64,000 bases of DNA from Caprella mutica (GCA_947561585.1 CANNZV010000258.1:1-64000), one strand, 5' to 3'. Positions 14,101 through 26,324 are shown, counted from the first letter of the stretch. Notes: generated by a model from the letters alone, not told the origin. Translations and numbers: made by a program.

Positions 14101-17100
14101 CTTTTCTCTGATAGTACATCATCACAGTTATTCTTTTCTTTGATAGTGCATCATCAGAGTGACTCTTATCTCAGATAGTACATCATTACAGTCACAATTT
14201 TCTCTGATAGTACATCATCACAGTGACTTTTTTATCAGATAGTACATCATCATGGTGACTCTTTTCTCTAATAGAAGATCATCACAGTTATTCTTTTCTT
14301 TGATGGTTTATCATCATAGTTACTCTTTTCTCTGATAGTACATCATCACAGTTACTCTTTTTTTTTGATAGTACATCATCAAAGTGACTCTTTTCTCTGA
14401 TAGTACATCATCACAGTGACCATTTTCTCTGATAGTACATCATCAAAGTGACTCTTCCTATGATAGTACATCATCACAGTGACTCTTTTCTCTGATAGTA
14501 CATCATCACAGTTACTCTTTTCTCTGATTGTACATCATCATAGTGACTCTTTTCTCTGATAGTACATCATCACAGATACTCTTTTCTCTGGTAGTACATC
14601 ATCATAGTGACTCTTTTCTTTGATAGTACTACATCACAGTTACACTTTTCTTTGATAGTACATCATCACAGTGACCATCTTCTCTGACAGTACATCATCA
14701 CAGTGACTCTTTTCTCTGATAGTACATCATCATAAAGACTCTTTTCTTTGATATTACATCATCACAGTGACTCTTTTCTCTGATATTACATCATCACAGT
14801 GTCTCTTTCTCTGATTGTACATCATCACAGTGACTCTTTTCTCTGACAGTACTTCATCACAGTGACTCTCTTCTCTGAAAGTACATCATCACAGTTCCTT
14901 TTTTCTTTTATTGTACACCATCACAGTGACTCTTTTCTCAGATTGTACATCATCACAGTTACTCTTTTCTCTGAAAGTACATCATCAAAGTGACTATTTT
15001 TTCTTTGGTAGTACATCATCAAAGTGACTCTTTTCTCTGATAGTACATCATCACAGTGACTCTTTTATCTGAAAGTACATCATCAAATTGACTCTTTTTT
15101 TCTTTGATAGTACATCATCACAGTGACTCTTTTCTCTGACAGTACTTCATCACAGTGACTCTCTTCTCTGAAAGTACATCATCACATTTCCTTTTTTCTT
15201 TTATTGTACACCATCACAGTGACTCTTTTCTCAGATTGTCATCATCACAAATACTCTTTTCTTTGATAGTACATCATCATAGTTACTCTTTTCTCTGAAA
15301 GTACATCACCTCAGTGACTTTTTTCTGATAGTTCATCATCAAAGTGACCCCTTTCTCTGATAGTACATCATCACAGTGACTCTTTTCTCTGATTGTCATC
15401 ATCACAAATACTCTTTTCTTTGATAGTACATCATCATAGTTACTCTTTTCTCTGAAAGTACATCACCTCAGTGACCTTTTTCTGATAGTTCATCATCAAA
15501 GTGACCCTTTTCTCTGATAGTACATCATCATAGTGACTCTTTTCTCTGAAAGTACATCATCAAAGTGACCCTTTTCTCTGATAGTACATCATCATAGTGA
15601 CTCTTTTCTCTGAAAGTACATCATCAAAGTGACTCTTTTCTCTGATAGTACATCATCACAGTGACTCTCTTCTCTGAAAGTACATCATCACAGTTCCTTT
15701 TTTCTTTTATTGTACACCATCACAGTGACTCTTTTCTCAGATTTTACATCATCACAGTTACTCTCTCCTCTGAAAGTACATCATCACAGTTCCTTTTTTC
15801 TTTTATTGTACACCATCACAATGACTCTTTTCTCAGATTGTACATCATCACAGTGACCATTTTTCTCTGATAGTACATCATCAAAGTGACTCTTTTCATG
15901 ATAGTATATCATAACAGTGACTCTTTTCTCTGATAGTACATCATCACAGATACTCTTTTCATTGATATTACATCATCACAGTGACTCTTTTCTCTGATAG
16001 TACATCATCACAGTGTCTTTTTCTCTGATAGTACATCATCACAGTGACTCTTTTCTCTGACAGTACTTCATCACAGTGACTCTCTTCTCTGAAAGTACAT
16101 CATCACAGTTCCTTTTTTCTTTTATTGTACACCATCACAGTGACTCTTTTCTCAGATTGTACATCATCACAGTTACTCTTTTCTCTGTAAGTACATCATC
16201 AAAGTGACTCTTTTCTCTGATAGTACATCATCACAGTGACTTTTTTCTCTGAAAGTACATCACCAAAGTGACTCTTTTTTTCTTTGGTAGTACATCATCA
16301 CAGTGACTCTGTTCTCTGACAGTACTTCATCACAGTGACTCTCTTCTCTGAAAGTACATCATCACAGTTCTTTTTTTCTTTTATTGTACACCATCACAGT
16401 GACTCTTTTCTCAGATTATACATCATCACAGTAACTTTTTTCTCTGAAAGTATATCATCACAGTGACTCTTTTCTCTGATTGTCATCATCACAAATACTC
16501 TTTTCTTTGATAGTACATCATCATAGTGACATTTTTCTCTTATAGTACACCATCAAAGTGACTCTTTTCTTTGGAAATAAATCATCACAGTGACTCTTTT
16601 CTCTGATAGTACATTATCACAGTGACTCTTTTATTCTGATAGTACATCTTCACACTGAATTTTTCTGTCTGATAGTACATCATCACTGAGACTCTTTCTC
16701 TGATAGTACATCATCACAGAGACTCTTTTCTCAGATTACACATCATCATAGTGACTCTTTTTTTTGATAGTGCATCATCACATTTATTCTTTTCTTTAAT
16801 ATTGCATCATCACAGTGACTCTTTTCTCTGATAGTTCATCATCACAGTGACTTTTCTCTGATAGTACATCATCACAGTGACTCTTTTCTTTGATAGTACA
16901 TCATCACATTGACTCTTTTCTCTGATAGTACATCATCACAGAGACTCTTTTCTCAGATAGTACATCATCATAGTCTTTCTTTTCTCTGATAGTACATCAT
17001 CACAGTTATTCTTTTCTTTGATAGTGCATCATCAGAGTGACTCTTATCTCGGATAGTACATCATCACAGTCACAATTTTCTCTGATAGTACATCATCACA

Positions 17101-17648
17101 GTGACTCTTTAATCAGATAGTACATCATCATAGTGACTCTTTTCTCTAATAGAAGATCATCACAGTTATTCTTTTCTTTGATGGTTTATCATCATAGTTA
17201 CTCTTTTCTCTGATAGTACATCATCACAGTTACTCTTTTTTTTTGATAGTACATCATCCCAGTAACTCTTTTCTCTGATAGTACATCATCACAGTGACCA
17301 TTTTCTCTGATAGTACATCATCAAAGTGACTCTTTCTATGATAGTATATCATCACAGTGACTCTTTTCTCTGATAGTACATCATCACAGTTACTCTTTTC
17401 TCTGATAGTACATCATCATAGTGACTCTTTTCTCTGATAGTACATCATCACAGATACTCTTTTCTCTGATAGTACATCATCATAGTGACTCTTTTCTTTG
17501 ATAGTACATCATCACAGTTACACTTTTCTTTGATAGTACATCATCACAGTGACCCTCTTCTCTGACAGTACATCATCACAGTGACTCTTTTCTCTGATAG
17601 TACATCATCATAAAGACTCTTTTCTTTGATATTACATCATCACAGTGA
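11145..17648. repeat. Higher-order satellite segment, copy 2
   Basis: Duplicate of 447-6950. Relative to copy 1 it lacks 64 bp near 11320 and gains a duplicated 64 bp near 15541-15640, each equal to two monomers. This points to unequal exchange or slippage in register with the 32-bp unit. The left boundary is a join inside a monomer (TTTTATTTTGACAGTACATC at about 11135-11154). Confidence 0.8.
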
Positions 17649-20271
17649 CTCTTTTCTCTGATAGTACATCATCACAGTGTCGTTTTCTCTGATAGTACAT
17701 CATCACAGTGACTCTTTTCTCTGACAGTACTTCATCACAGTGACTCTCTTCTCTGAAAGTACATCACCACAGTTCTTTTTTTCTTTTATTGTACACCATC
17801 ACAGTGACTCTTTTCTCAGATTGTACATCATCACAGTTACTCTTTTCTCTGAAAGTACATCATCAAAGTGACTCTTTTTTCTTTGGTAGTACATCATCAA
17901 AGTGACTCTTTTCTCTGATAGTACATCATCACAGTGACTCTTTTCTCTGAAAGTACATCATCAAAGTGACTCTTTTTTTCTTTGGTAGTACATCATCACA
18001 GTGACTCTCTTCTCTGAAAGTACATCATCACAGTTCCTTTTTTCTTTTATTGTACACCATCACAGTGACTCTTTTCTCAGATTATACATCATCACAGTAA
18101 CTTTTTTCTCTGAGTGTACATCATCACAGTGACTCTTTTCTCTCTGATTGTCATCATCACAAATACTCTTTTCTTTGATAGTACATCATCATAGTTACTC
18201 TTTTCTCTGAAAGTACATCACCTCAGTGACCTTTTTCTGATAGTTCATCATCAAAGTGACCACTTATTCTGATAGTACATCATCATAGTAACTCTTTTCT
18301 CTTATAGTACACCATCAAAGTGACTCTTTTCTCTTATAGTACACCATCAAAGTGACTCTATTCTTTGGAAATAAATCATCACAGTGACTCTTTTCTCTGA
18401 TAGTACATTATCACAGTGACTCTTTTATTCTGATAGTACATCTTCACACTGAATTTTTCTGTCTGATAGTACATCATCACAGAGACTCTTTTCCCAGATT
18501 ACACATCATCATAGTGACTCTTTTCTCTGATAGTACATCATCACATTTATTCTTTTCTTTAATATTGCATCATCACAGTGACTCTTTTCTCTGATAGTAC
18601 ATCATCACAGTGACTTTTCTCTGATAGTACATCATCACAGTGACTCTTTTCTTTGATAGTACATCATCACTTTGACTCTTTTCTCTGATAGTACATCATC
18701 ACAGAGACTCTTTTCTCAGATAGTACATCATCATAGTCTTTCTTTTCTCTGACAGTACATCATCACAGTTATTCTTTTCTTTGATAGTGCATCATCAGAG
18801 TGACTCTTATCTCGGATAGTACATCATCACAGTCACAATTTTCTCTGATAGTACATCATCACAGTGACTCTTTTATCAGATAGTACATCATCATAGTAAC
18901 TCTTTTCTCTAATAGATGATCATCACAGTTATTCTTTTCTTAGATGGTTTATCATCATAGTTACTCTTTTCTCTGATAGTACATCATCACAGTTACTCTT
19001 TTTTTTGATAGTACATCATCACAGTGACTCTTTTCTCTGATAGTACATCATCACATTGACCATTTTCTCTGATAGTACATCATCAAAGTGACTCTTTCTA
19101 TGATAGTACATCATCACAGTGACTCTTTTCTCTGATAGTACATCATCACAGTTACTCTTTTCTCTGATAGTACATCATCATAGTGACTCTTTTCTTTGAT
19201 AGTACATCATCAGAGTTACACTTTTCTTTGATAGTACATCATCCCAGTTACTCTTTCCTTTGATAGTACATCATCCCAAATACTCTTTTCTCTGATAGTA
19301 CATCATCACAGTGACTCTTTTCTCTGATAGTACATCATCACAGTGACTCTTTTCTCTGATAGTACATCATCATAAAGACTCTTTTCTTTGATATTACATC
19401 ATCACAGTGACTCTTTTCTCTGATAGTACATCATCACAGTGTCTTTTTTCTCTGATAGTACATCATCACAGTGACTCTTTTCTCTGACAGTACTTCATCA
19501 CAGTTACTCTCTTCTCTGAAAGTACATCATCACAGTTCCTTTTTTCTTTTATTGTACACCATCACAGTGACTCTTTTCTCAGATTGTACATCATCCCAGT
19601 AACTCTTTTCTCTGAAAGTACATCATCAAAGTGACTCTTTTCTCTGTTAGTACATCATCACAGTGACTCTTTTCTCTGAAAGTACATCATCAAAGTGACT
19701 CTTTTTTCTTTGGTAGTACATCATCACAGTGACTCTTTTCTCTGACAGTACATCATCATAGTTACTCTTTTCTCTGAAGGTACATCATCACAGTTACTCT
19801 TTTCTCTGCTAGTACATCATCATAGTTACTCTTTTCTCTGATAGTACATCATCACAGTTACTCTTTTTTTTGATAGTACATCATCACAGTGACTCTTTTC
19901 TCTGAAAGTACATCATCACCGTGACTCTTTTTTCTGATAGTACATCATCACAGTTACTCTTTTTTTTGATAGTACATCATCACAGTGACTCTTTTCTCTG
20001 ACAGTACATCATTGCAGAGACTTTTTCTCTGATAGTACATCATAACAGTGACTGTTTTCTTTGATTGTGCATCATTACAGTTACTCTTTTCTCTGAAAGT
20101 ACATCATCACAGTGACTCTTCTCTCTGATAGTACATCATCATAGTTACTCTTTTCTCTGAAGGTACATCATCACATTTACTCATTTCTCTGCTAGTACAT
20201 CATCATAGTTACTCTTTTCTCTTATAGTACATCATCACAGTGACTCTTTTATCTGACAGTACATCATAACA

Positions 20272-20360
20272 AGGTTCTAGGTAAATTTCTCGAAAGACAA
20301 TTGCTCGAAAACAATTGCTCGAAAAATAATTGTTCGAATGAACAATTGCTCGAATGATCA
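20272..20360 (+). repeat. Left inverted arm, 14-16 bp tandem units
   Basis: About five units of the ACAATTGCTCGAAA type follow the terminal GGTAAATTTCTCGAAAG. Each unit has an A-tract and a TCGAA core. The arm is inverted relative to 26325-26452. Confidence 0.8.
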
Positions 20361-20934
20361 AATTGCTCATAGTGTTCAAACTAATAAGAGTCAGTTAATT
20401 ATCAAGTTGGATCACTTCAATTAACTGCAACTAACCGTCCTGGTTTCTAATCGGTAATTTATAATAACTGCATGTATTACATATTTTTAATCGCTAATTG
20501 CTATCTATCATAATAATGTTTTTAAATTTTAATTTGCATGGTTTTCTTATTTTCTATTGAACAGGAATGCTTAAACAATTTAGGGTAGTACCATTTTCGT
20601 TTTTTTTTTCAGTTAATAGCTTCAGTGGGCTCTGACGAGATGTTCTTGGGACTAGGTTATTGGGTTCTTTGGTTTTAGCAACTCGAGCTATGGGTACTAA
20701 CGATAACAGGAGGGAGCGGTTTTTCTCGACACATTTAGCATGAACTCTGGTAATCGTGCCAATTTTTAATTTTTCTCTTAAGCAATTGATTATTTGAAAT
20801 TTAAGTATTTGAGCAATTGTTAATTAGATAAATTGTCGAAAGTCAGAAAATTGTCAAAAGTCAGAAAATCAGGATGTGAAATCTCTTCGATTAACTGCAC
20901 CTATCCGTCCTTTTATCTGAGGATAAGGAGCGAG
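20361..20934. other. Non-coding interior of the inverted-repeat element
   Basis: No usable ORF is present. Two imperfect 30-bp direct repeats lie at 20411-20440 and 20881-20910, matching at 26 of 30 positions and sharing the ATTAACTGCA core and CCGTCC end. At about 20811-20870 there are sequences resembling the arm units (GAGCAATTGTT, then AATTGTCGAAAGTCAG), perhaps a decayed inner arm. Confidence 0.6.
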
Positions 20935-21591
20935 AGACTTCTTTTTTAAATTTTTAGTTCCAAACTTGCACCTGTAAATTTTACAGTAATTTTGTTTAAT
21001 ATTTTAACTACATAAACAATTTAATATATAGATCAATAGATTCTATACCAAAAAATGAAAATACTATTAAATAAAAATTATGTGCTCGGTAATCCATGAC
21101 TTACCCTAATCAGGGAATTGGAGTTTAATCTATAGGGTTGCACAGTTGCAGTTTTAAGCCTTTATGAATTTGAAAATAAATAATAAATTACTTTCTATAA
21201 TAAAAGAAATTACATTAGTTGAATACTAAATAGCTAGTTGTAAGTTCCAGATTAGGTAGAAATTCTAAAGTTAAATGTGCACGGCACGGAACCAAACGAA
21301 ACACTGATAGTTCAATTTCATAGTAACTAGCAGTGCTTCGCCTGGCCGATTGTGTAGCACAAATTATAATTTTATGACGATAAGTAAACTAATATTATAT
21401 AGAAATTTACTAATTTTAAATAAACTAATTAAACCCTTACTATATACATAAGTAAATGAACAAAATTAAGTTGATATAAATAATTGACAGAAACTTCTAG
21501 AATTTAATAGAGATTTCTATTTTAAAGAAAATTGATCTGATTGAGCACATACTATTATAAATATTATTAATTTCTAATCAGGCACTACATA
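20935..21591 (-). repeat. 3' LTR
   Basis: This copy differs from the other LTR at only about five positions by eye, for example TTTTACAG against TTTCACAG, GGTAATCC against GGTAATAC, and TTGTAAG against TTGCAAG. It lies directly downstream of the polypurine tract at 21592-21605. Confidence 0.93.
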
Positions 21592-21605
21592 CAGTTCCCC
21601 CCCTC
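21592..21605 (-). promoter_or_regulatory. Polypurine tract for plus-strand priming
   Basis: On the minus strand GAGGGGGGGAACTG abuts the 3' LTR. This is the position and composition expected of the tract that primes second-strand DNA synthesis in LTR retrotransposons. Confidence 0.8.
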
Positions 21606-21617
21606 AGTGCGGAGCAG

Positions 21618-24600
21618 TTAATAATAAATATAATCAGTTCGCTGATTAAATTTTACTTTCCTGCCTGATCGCGTTTGCCTGAGAGTGGGCTGAATTTTGT
21701 TTTCCTTCAAAGGCTCCTCCGTAACTTCATCCTCCGTGGAAGGTTCAGGCGACGACGGTTGCGCTTCTCTAGCAGATTCTACCACAGGTTTCAATCTGTC
21801 AATCGACACAGTCATTTGAGAGCCATTCAGCATTTCGATGATGTAGTGCTTATCCTGCCTTTTGACAATCTTGTACGGACCCGAATACGGGGCTTCTAAA
21901 GGTCTTCTTATTCTATCCGTTCGGAGCCAAACTCTGTGACATGTCAACAGTTCAGTTGGTATGAATACTTTGTTTTTAGAGTGTATTCTTCCTGTGGATA
22001 ATGCATCGACGTCGATTTTTGACATCTCATTAGCCAATTTTCTTATGTCTTCATTGCTGAACTGATGCAAGGTGTCTGCGCTGATGAATTGTTGTGGTAA
22101 AAGCATTGAAGCTCCCGTGACAGCATTAAAAAGAGAGTATGTACTCTCGTTTGGAGTGCCACGGATACCCATCAACACTATTGGAAGCGCCGTTAACCAA
22201 GATTCTTTTCTAGAGGTGATTGCAGTTTTAATTGTCCTATGATTTCTTTCAATCATACCGTTGGTCTGAGGGTGGTATGCTGTAGTTCTCAGCCTGTGAA
22301 ATCCTACTACTTTTGATAGTTCATTGAATAACTCGCTCTCGAATTGAGTTCCTCTGTCTGTAATGACATGCAAAGGAACCCCGAAGCGAGAGATCCAACC
22401 TAAGATGAATGCGTGAGCCACCGATGAAGCAGAGATGTTGGACATGGGTACGGCTTCTATCCATCTAGTTGTCCTGTCTATGCAGGTTAGCAGATATCTT
22501 AGAGGACTGAACGATAATTCATTGGGGTTTCTTACTGTAGGTAAAGGTCCGACTATGTCGAGATGGACAGTCTCGAATCTTCCTGACGGAAGACTGAAGT
22601 TTGTTACTGGAGATCGAGTGTGTTTATTTACTTTCGCTTGTTGACACGACAAGCATTCGTTGCATCTCTTTCTGATGGAACGATCCATGTCAGGCCAGTA
22701 ATAACGTGACTTGATAGCTTTTACAGTTGCCTTTACTCCTGGGTGGGAAATATTATGGAGACTGTCAAATATTGATTTTCTGACACTTGCAGGAACGAAA
22801 GGTCTTGGAACAGGAGTGGATGTATCACATAGGATTTGCAAATCATTTTTCAGTGTAAATTGAGATAACTTTTCAGCTTTGGATTCCACTTCCTCATCAC
22901 CTTCTTGCTTCTTGGCTATTTCAGTGAGGTCACAAACGTCTATTAGGACTGCATTTGTTGGACGTGACAAGCAATCAGCTACGATGTTCTGGTTGCCTTT
23001 AATGTGAGCCATGTCGTTTATGTATTCAGATACTATGGACAGATGACGCTGTTGACGGTCACTTTTTGCTGGGTTGTGGCTCTTAAAGCTGCTAACAAGT
23101 GGTTTATGGTCAGTTAGTAGAAGAACATTTCGACCTTCGATTGCATGCTTGAAATGCAGTGTGGCTAAGTAAGCCGCCAGCAATTCTCTGTCATAAGTAG
23201 AGTAGCGTTGCTGAGCAGCTGAGAGTTTTTTGGAAAAGAATCCGATAGGAATTGCGTCATTGTTCTGCATTTGATGCAGAGCTGCTCCAACTGCGTACTG
23301 GCTACTGTCTGTAACCAGCTGATATTGAGTCGCAGAGGAGTCTGGATGGGCCAGTCTTTTCAACTCGGCAACCTCTTTCTTTATATCACCGAACGCCTTT
23401 TCTTCCACGGAGGACAGTCTCAGAGTCTTTGCCTTTGGATTGAGCCTCACACATTCTGTAAGAGAAACAATCTTTTCAGCAAATTTAGGGATAAGCTTCC
23501 TATAAAATCCTATCATTCCTAAAAACCTACGGAGAGATTTTATATCATTAGGAGATGGGAAATTAATTAATTCGTTAACCTTAGAATTCGTTGGCTTAAT
23601 ACCTTGAGCACTAACGTTACAACCTAAAAAGTCAATATTTTCTTTCATGAATTCGCATTTATCAATGGAAATTTTAAGATTGAATTCATGTAATTTTTTT
23701 AGAACAGATTCCAGGTGTTTCATGTGACTTTATTCATCATCAGAAAAGATAAGAATATCGTCAATGTAGTTAAAGACATAAGGAATACCAAAGAATATAT
23801 CATCCATAAATCTTTGAAACGTAGCACTACTATTACGCAGTCCAAATGGCATGTAATTATATTCAAATAGACCAAATGGCGTTATTATTGCAGTTTTCGG
23901 AATGTCGTCTTTGTGTACTGGAATTTGATGGAAAGCAGCTATGAGGTCAATTTTTGAAAATATTTGCATGCCATGTAATTTGGATGAAACTGAATTTATA
24001 TTGGACAAAGGATAGCTATCTCTAAGAGTTATAGAATTTAAATTGTTATAGTCACCACATGGACGATACTTCCCCGGTTGGTTTTTGGCAACCATATGCA
24101 GAGGAGAAGCCCACGGTGACCTGGATGGTGCGATTATTCCTGCTTCATATAATTTCCTGAATTCTTCTTTTGCAATTTTAAATTTTTCCTCAGAGAGCTG
24201 TCTCACTTTACAGTGTACGGGCTGTGCATTTCCGGTATCAATACGATGACACACGTTGTGTTTGACGTTCGTTACAGTTGTAGGCGTTACCACAGACTCG
24301 TACTTTTTTAATAGAGGTTTTATTTTACTTGGTACTGGAAGATCATTAATTACTATGTTGATCGATGCGTTTCTTTCGTTTGCTTTCGCTGCCTGTTTAG
24401 TAACAGTGTCAATTACAATTTTCTTTGCACAGTCTACGGATAGCTTGAAATTACGAAGAAAATCGTATCCTAGCAGGGGATGTGTTGTGTCTGCAATTAC
24501 AAAGTCCCATGTAAAGGCTCTGTGTAATGAAGGAAACCGAATAGAGAGTTTAGATTGTCCCAAGCATCTAATTGTATCACCAGTTGCAGTTTTTAGGGTA

Positions 24601-24875
24601 ACTGGAGTCCTTTGTAATGAGATTCCTTGAAGATTTATTTGAGTGCTTGGAATGATGCTTACTGATGCACCGGTGTCAACAATAAAGTTTAACTTAGTTG
24701 CCCCTAGACAAGCGGCTATTTCTAGTAGTGGCGGGTCTGATAGGGCAACTGCAGCCCGCCTCTCTAGTTTTCCTGTCTTCCGTTTCCAGCGGGAGAAGAA
24801 GAACGGGAGCTGGGTCTTGAGTTTGGTAACATTTTGCATCCTCTCTTCTCTGGCCATGTGCACCATGGTTTGCAA
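21618..24875 (-). pseudogene. pol: Pol polyprotein (PR-RT-RH-IN) with one in-frame stop
   Basis: The reading frame is open except for one TAA at 23730-23732, which splits it into a 381-codon and a 701-codon part in the same frame. In the first part, protease carries DTGA at residues 67-70, and reverse transcriptase runs from about 200 to the YIDD box at 370-373; the stop follows a few residues later. In the second part, RNase H carries D139, E180 and D205. Integrase has an H323, H327, C357, C360 zinc-binding set and a D389, D456, E492 catalytic triad with D(35)E spacing. There is no chromodomain. The first Met of the first part is not the biological start, since Pol should arise by frameshift from gag. 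The copy looks recently dead, though stop read-through cannot be excluded. Confidence 0.93.
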
Positions 24876-25624
24876 GAATGCGCTCTACCACCATAATAGA
24901 GGTGCGATCGGCATACTTTCGTACGTTGGCCTTCCTTATATGGTCTTACAGGCAGAGGAATAGTGCTAATTGGAGAGTTGCGATTCCTGTATTTGTTTTC
25001 ATGCCATGAAGCCTGAGGTTCGTGGAACCTATCTGGTTTGTATGAAGTGTTTGGAGTAATTGCCATTACTGAGGGGTTATGCTGCGTTGTAAAATAGGGA
25101 AGTAATTCATTCGCGAGAGCTCCCAACTGATCCATATCTAATGACTTCTGTGTTGCTAAGACTGATGATATATTTGGTGGTAAGGTTTGTAGAAACTTCA
25201 ACCTAGCTATATCATCTGGTACGTTAATTTTTCGTGCCAGATTAATCAACTCATGAAGTTTTTCAGAAGGTCTCCCAGATAGTGTAGTAGTTTCCATTAG
25301 CCTATCTAGCAATTCCGGCTTGCTTTGTTCGTAGATTGCAACTATTGCACTTTTCACCTTGTCATAAGAATTACTGGTAATAACACTACTAGGTAATTTA
25401 TCAACCACACTTGCCGGTAGTGCTGCGATAGCATTGTAGAATTTCGTCACTTGAGTAGTGACGCCTTTTAATGCGAACTGGGCATCTAGTATCGCAAACC
25501 ACCCTTCGACAGAAGTCTCACTAAATTCTGGTGCTTTGACTGAAATATGAGTTACGTGTTCGTTATTGGTTCCATTGCTCTCTTCCACCTCTTCACTTTT
25601 ACCATCCTCTCCGTTTTTAGACAT
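24764..25624 (-). CDS. gag: Gag of the Ty3/Gypsy element
   Basis: This 286-residue ORF starts at an ATG 38 bp inside the 5' LTR end and is the first ORF of the element. Residues about 28-180 resemble the capsid-like region of arthropod Gypsy Gags (VKAPEFSE, then GWFAILDAQFAL, then FLQTLPPNISSVLA). Near the C terminus C238, H241, C251 and C255 form C-x2-H-x9-C-x3-C. This CHCC motif replaces the usual CCHC knuckle in CsRn1-type elements and presumably binds RNA. The ORF is uninterrupted. It overlaps pol by about 110 nt, and pol is in the -1 frame relative to gag, so a programmed -1 frameshift within 24767-24875 is the likely route to Gag-Pol. I did not identify the slip site. Confidence 0.9.
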   Translation of the reverse strand: MSKNGEDGKSEEVEESNGTNNEHVTHISVKAPEFSETSVEGWFAILDAQFALKGVTTQVTKFYNAIAALPASVVDKLPSSVITSNSYDKVKSAIVAIYEQSKPELLDRLMETTTLSGRPSEKLHELINLARKINVPDDIARLKFLQTLPPNISSVLATQKSLDMDQLGALANELLPYFTTQHNPSVMAITPNTSYKPDRFHEPQASWHENKYRNRNSPISTIPLPVRPYKEGQRTKVCRSHLYYGGRAHSCKPWCTWPEKRGCKMLPNSRPSSRSSSPAGNGRQEN

Positions 25625-25661
25625 AGGTACTTTTATTTCTGGCTATTCGAGTTCAGGGGTA

Positions 25662-26318
25662 AGACTTCTTTTTTAAATTTTTAGTTCCAAACTTGCACCT
25701 GTAAATTTCACAGTAATTTTGTTTAATATTTTAACTACATAAACAATTTAATATATAGATCAATAGATTCTATACCAAAAAATGAAAATACTATTAAATA
25801 AAAATTATGTGCTCGGTAATACATGACTTACCCTAATCAGGGAATTGGAGTTTAATCTATAGGGTTGCACAGTTGCAGTTTTATGCCTTTATGAATTTGA
25901 AAATAAATAATAAATTACTTTCTATAATAAAAGAAATTACATTAGTTGAATACTAAATAGCTAGTTGCAAGTTCCAGATTAGGTAGAAATTCTTAAGTTA
26001 AATGTGCACGGCACGGAACCAAACGAAACACTGATAGTTCAATTTCATAGTAACTAGCAGTGCTTCGCCTGGCCGATTGTGTAGCACAAATTATAATTTT
26101 ATGACGATAAGTAAACTAATATTATATAGAAATTTACTAATTTTAAATAAACTAATTAAACCCTTACTATATACATAAGTAAATGAACAAAATTAAGTTG
26201 ATATAAATAATTGACAGAAACTTCTAGAATTTAATAGAGATTTCTATTTTAAAGAAAATTGATCTGATTGAGCACATACTATTATAAATATTATTAATTT
26301 CTAATCAGGCACTACATA
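25662..26318 (-). repeat. 5' LTR
   Basis: This 657-bp direct repeat matches 20935-21591. On the minus strand it begins (TA)TGTAGTGCCTGATTAG and ends AAAAAGAAGTCT. The primer-binding site should follow at about 25640-25661. The sequence there is TTACCCCTGAACTCG, which I could not match confidently to a tRNA 3' end. Confidence 0.93.
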
Positions 26319-26324
26319 TCAAAC

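Larger units (their letters stand above)
1..20271. repeat. 32-bp satellite array (left subfamily) with higher-order structure
   Basis: Tandem copies of a 32-bp monomer fill the region without interruption and run off the left window edge. A typical monomer is 242-273, with core CTTTTCTCTGATAGTACATC followed by ATCACAG. Monomers differ by point changes and by short deletions, for example the shortened form containing GATTGTCATCATCACAAA. One anchor variant containing TAATAGAAGATCATCACAG occurs at about 31, 1760, 3635, 6449, 8189, 9897, 10695, 11047, 12394, 14269, 17147 and 18910, so monomers are organised in higher-order blocks of roughly 1.7-2.9 kb, some truncated. The plus strand is pyrimidine-rich in the first half of each unit. 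No coding potential is credible. A (peri)centromeric or other heterochromatic location is inferred only from size and homogeneity. Confidence 0.97.
20935..26318 (-). mobile_element. Ty3/Gypsy LTR retrotransposon, CsRn1-like, nearly complete
   Basis: Two direct LTRs flank gag and pol, all read on the minus strand. The order is gag, protease, reverse transcriptase, RNase H, integrase, which is the Ty3/Gypsy order. The Gag CHCC motif (C-x2-H-x9-C-x3-C) is the form described for the CsRn1/Kabuki clade. The LTRs differ at about five positions by eye, so insertion was recent. No envelope gene is visible. The expected 4-6 bp target-site duplication is not seen: the flank is GTTTGATA on one side and CTCGCTCC on the other on the minus strand. 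Rearrangement at one end after insertion is possible. Confidence 0.92.

Noticed and set aside
15661..15870. 69-codon ORF in the satellite
   Set aside because: Translation of the duplicated satellite segment; frame not kept in neighbouring copies.
1..20271. CRISPR-like array
   Set aside because: Units are contiguous with no unique spacers, and the DNA is eukaryotic.
21675..24963. Plus-strand ORFs within the Gypsy element
   Set aside because: Antisense shadows of gag and pol.
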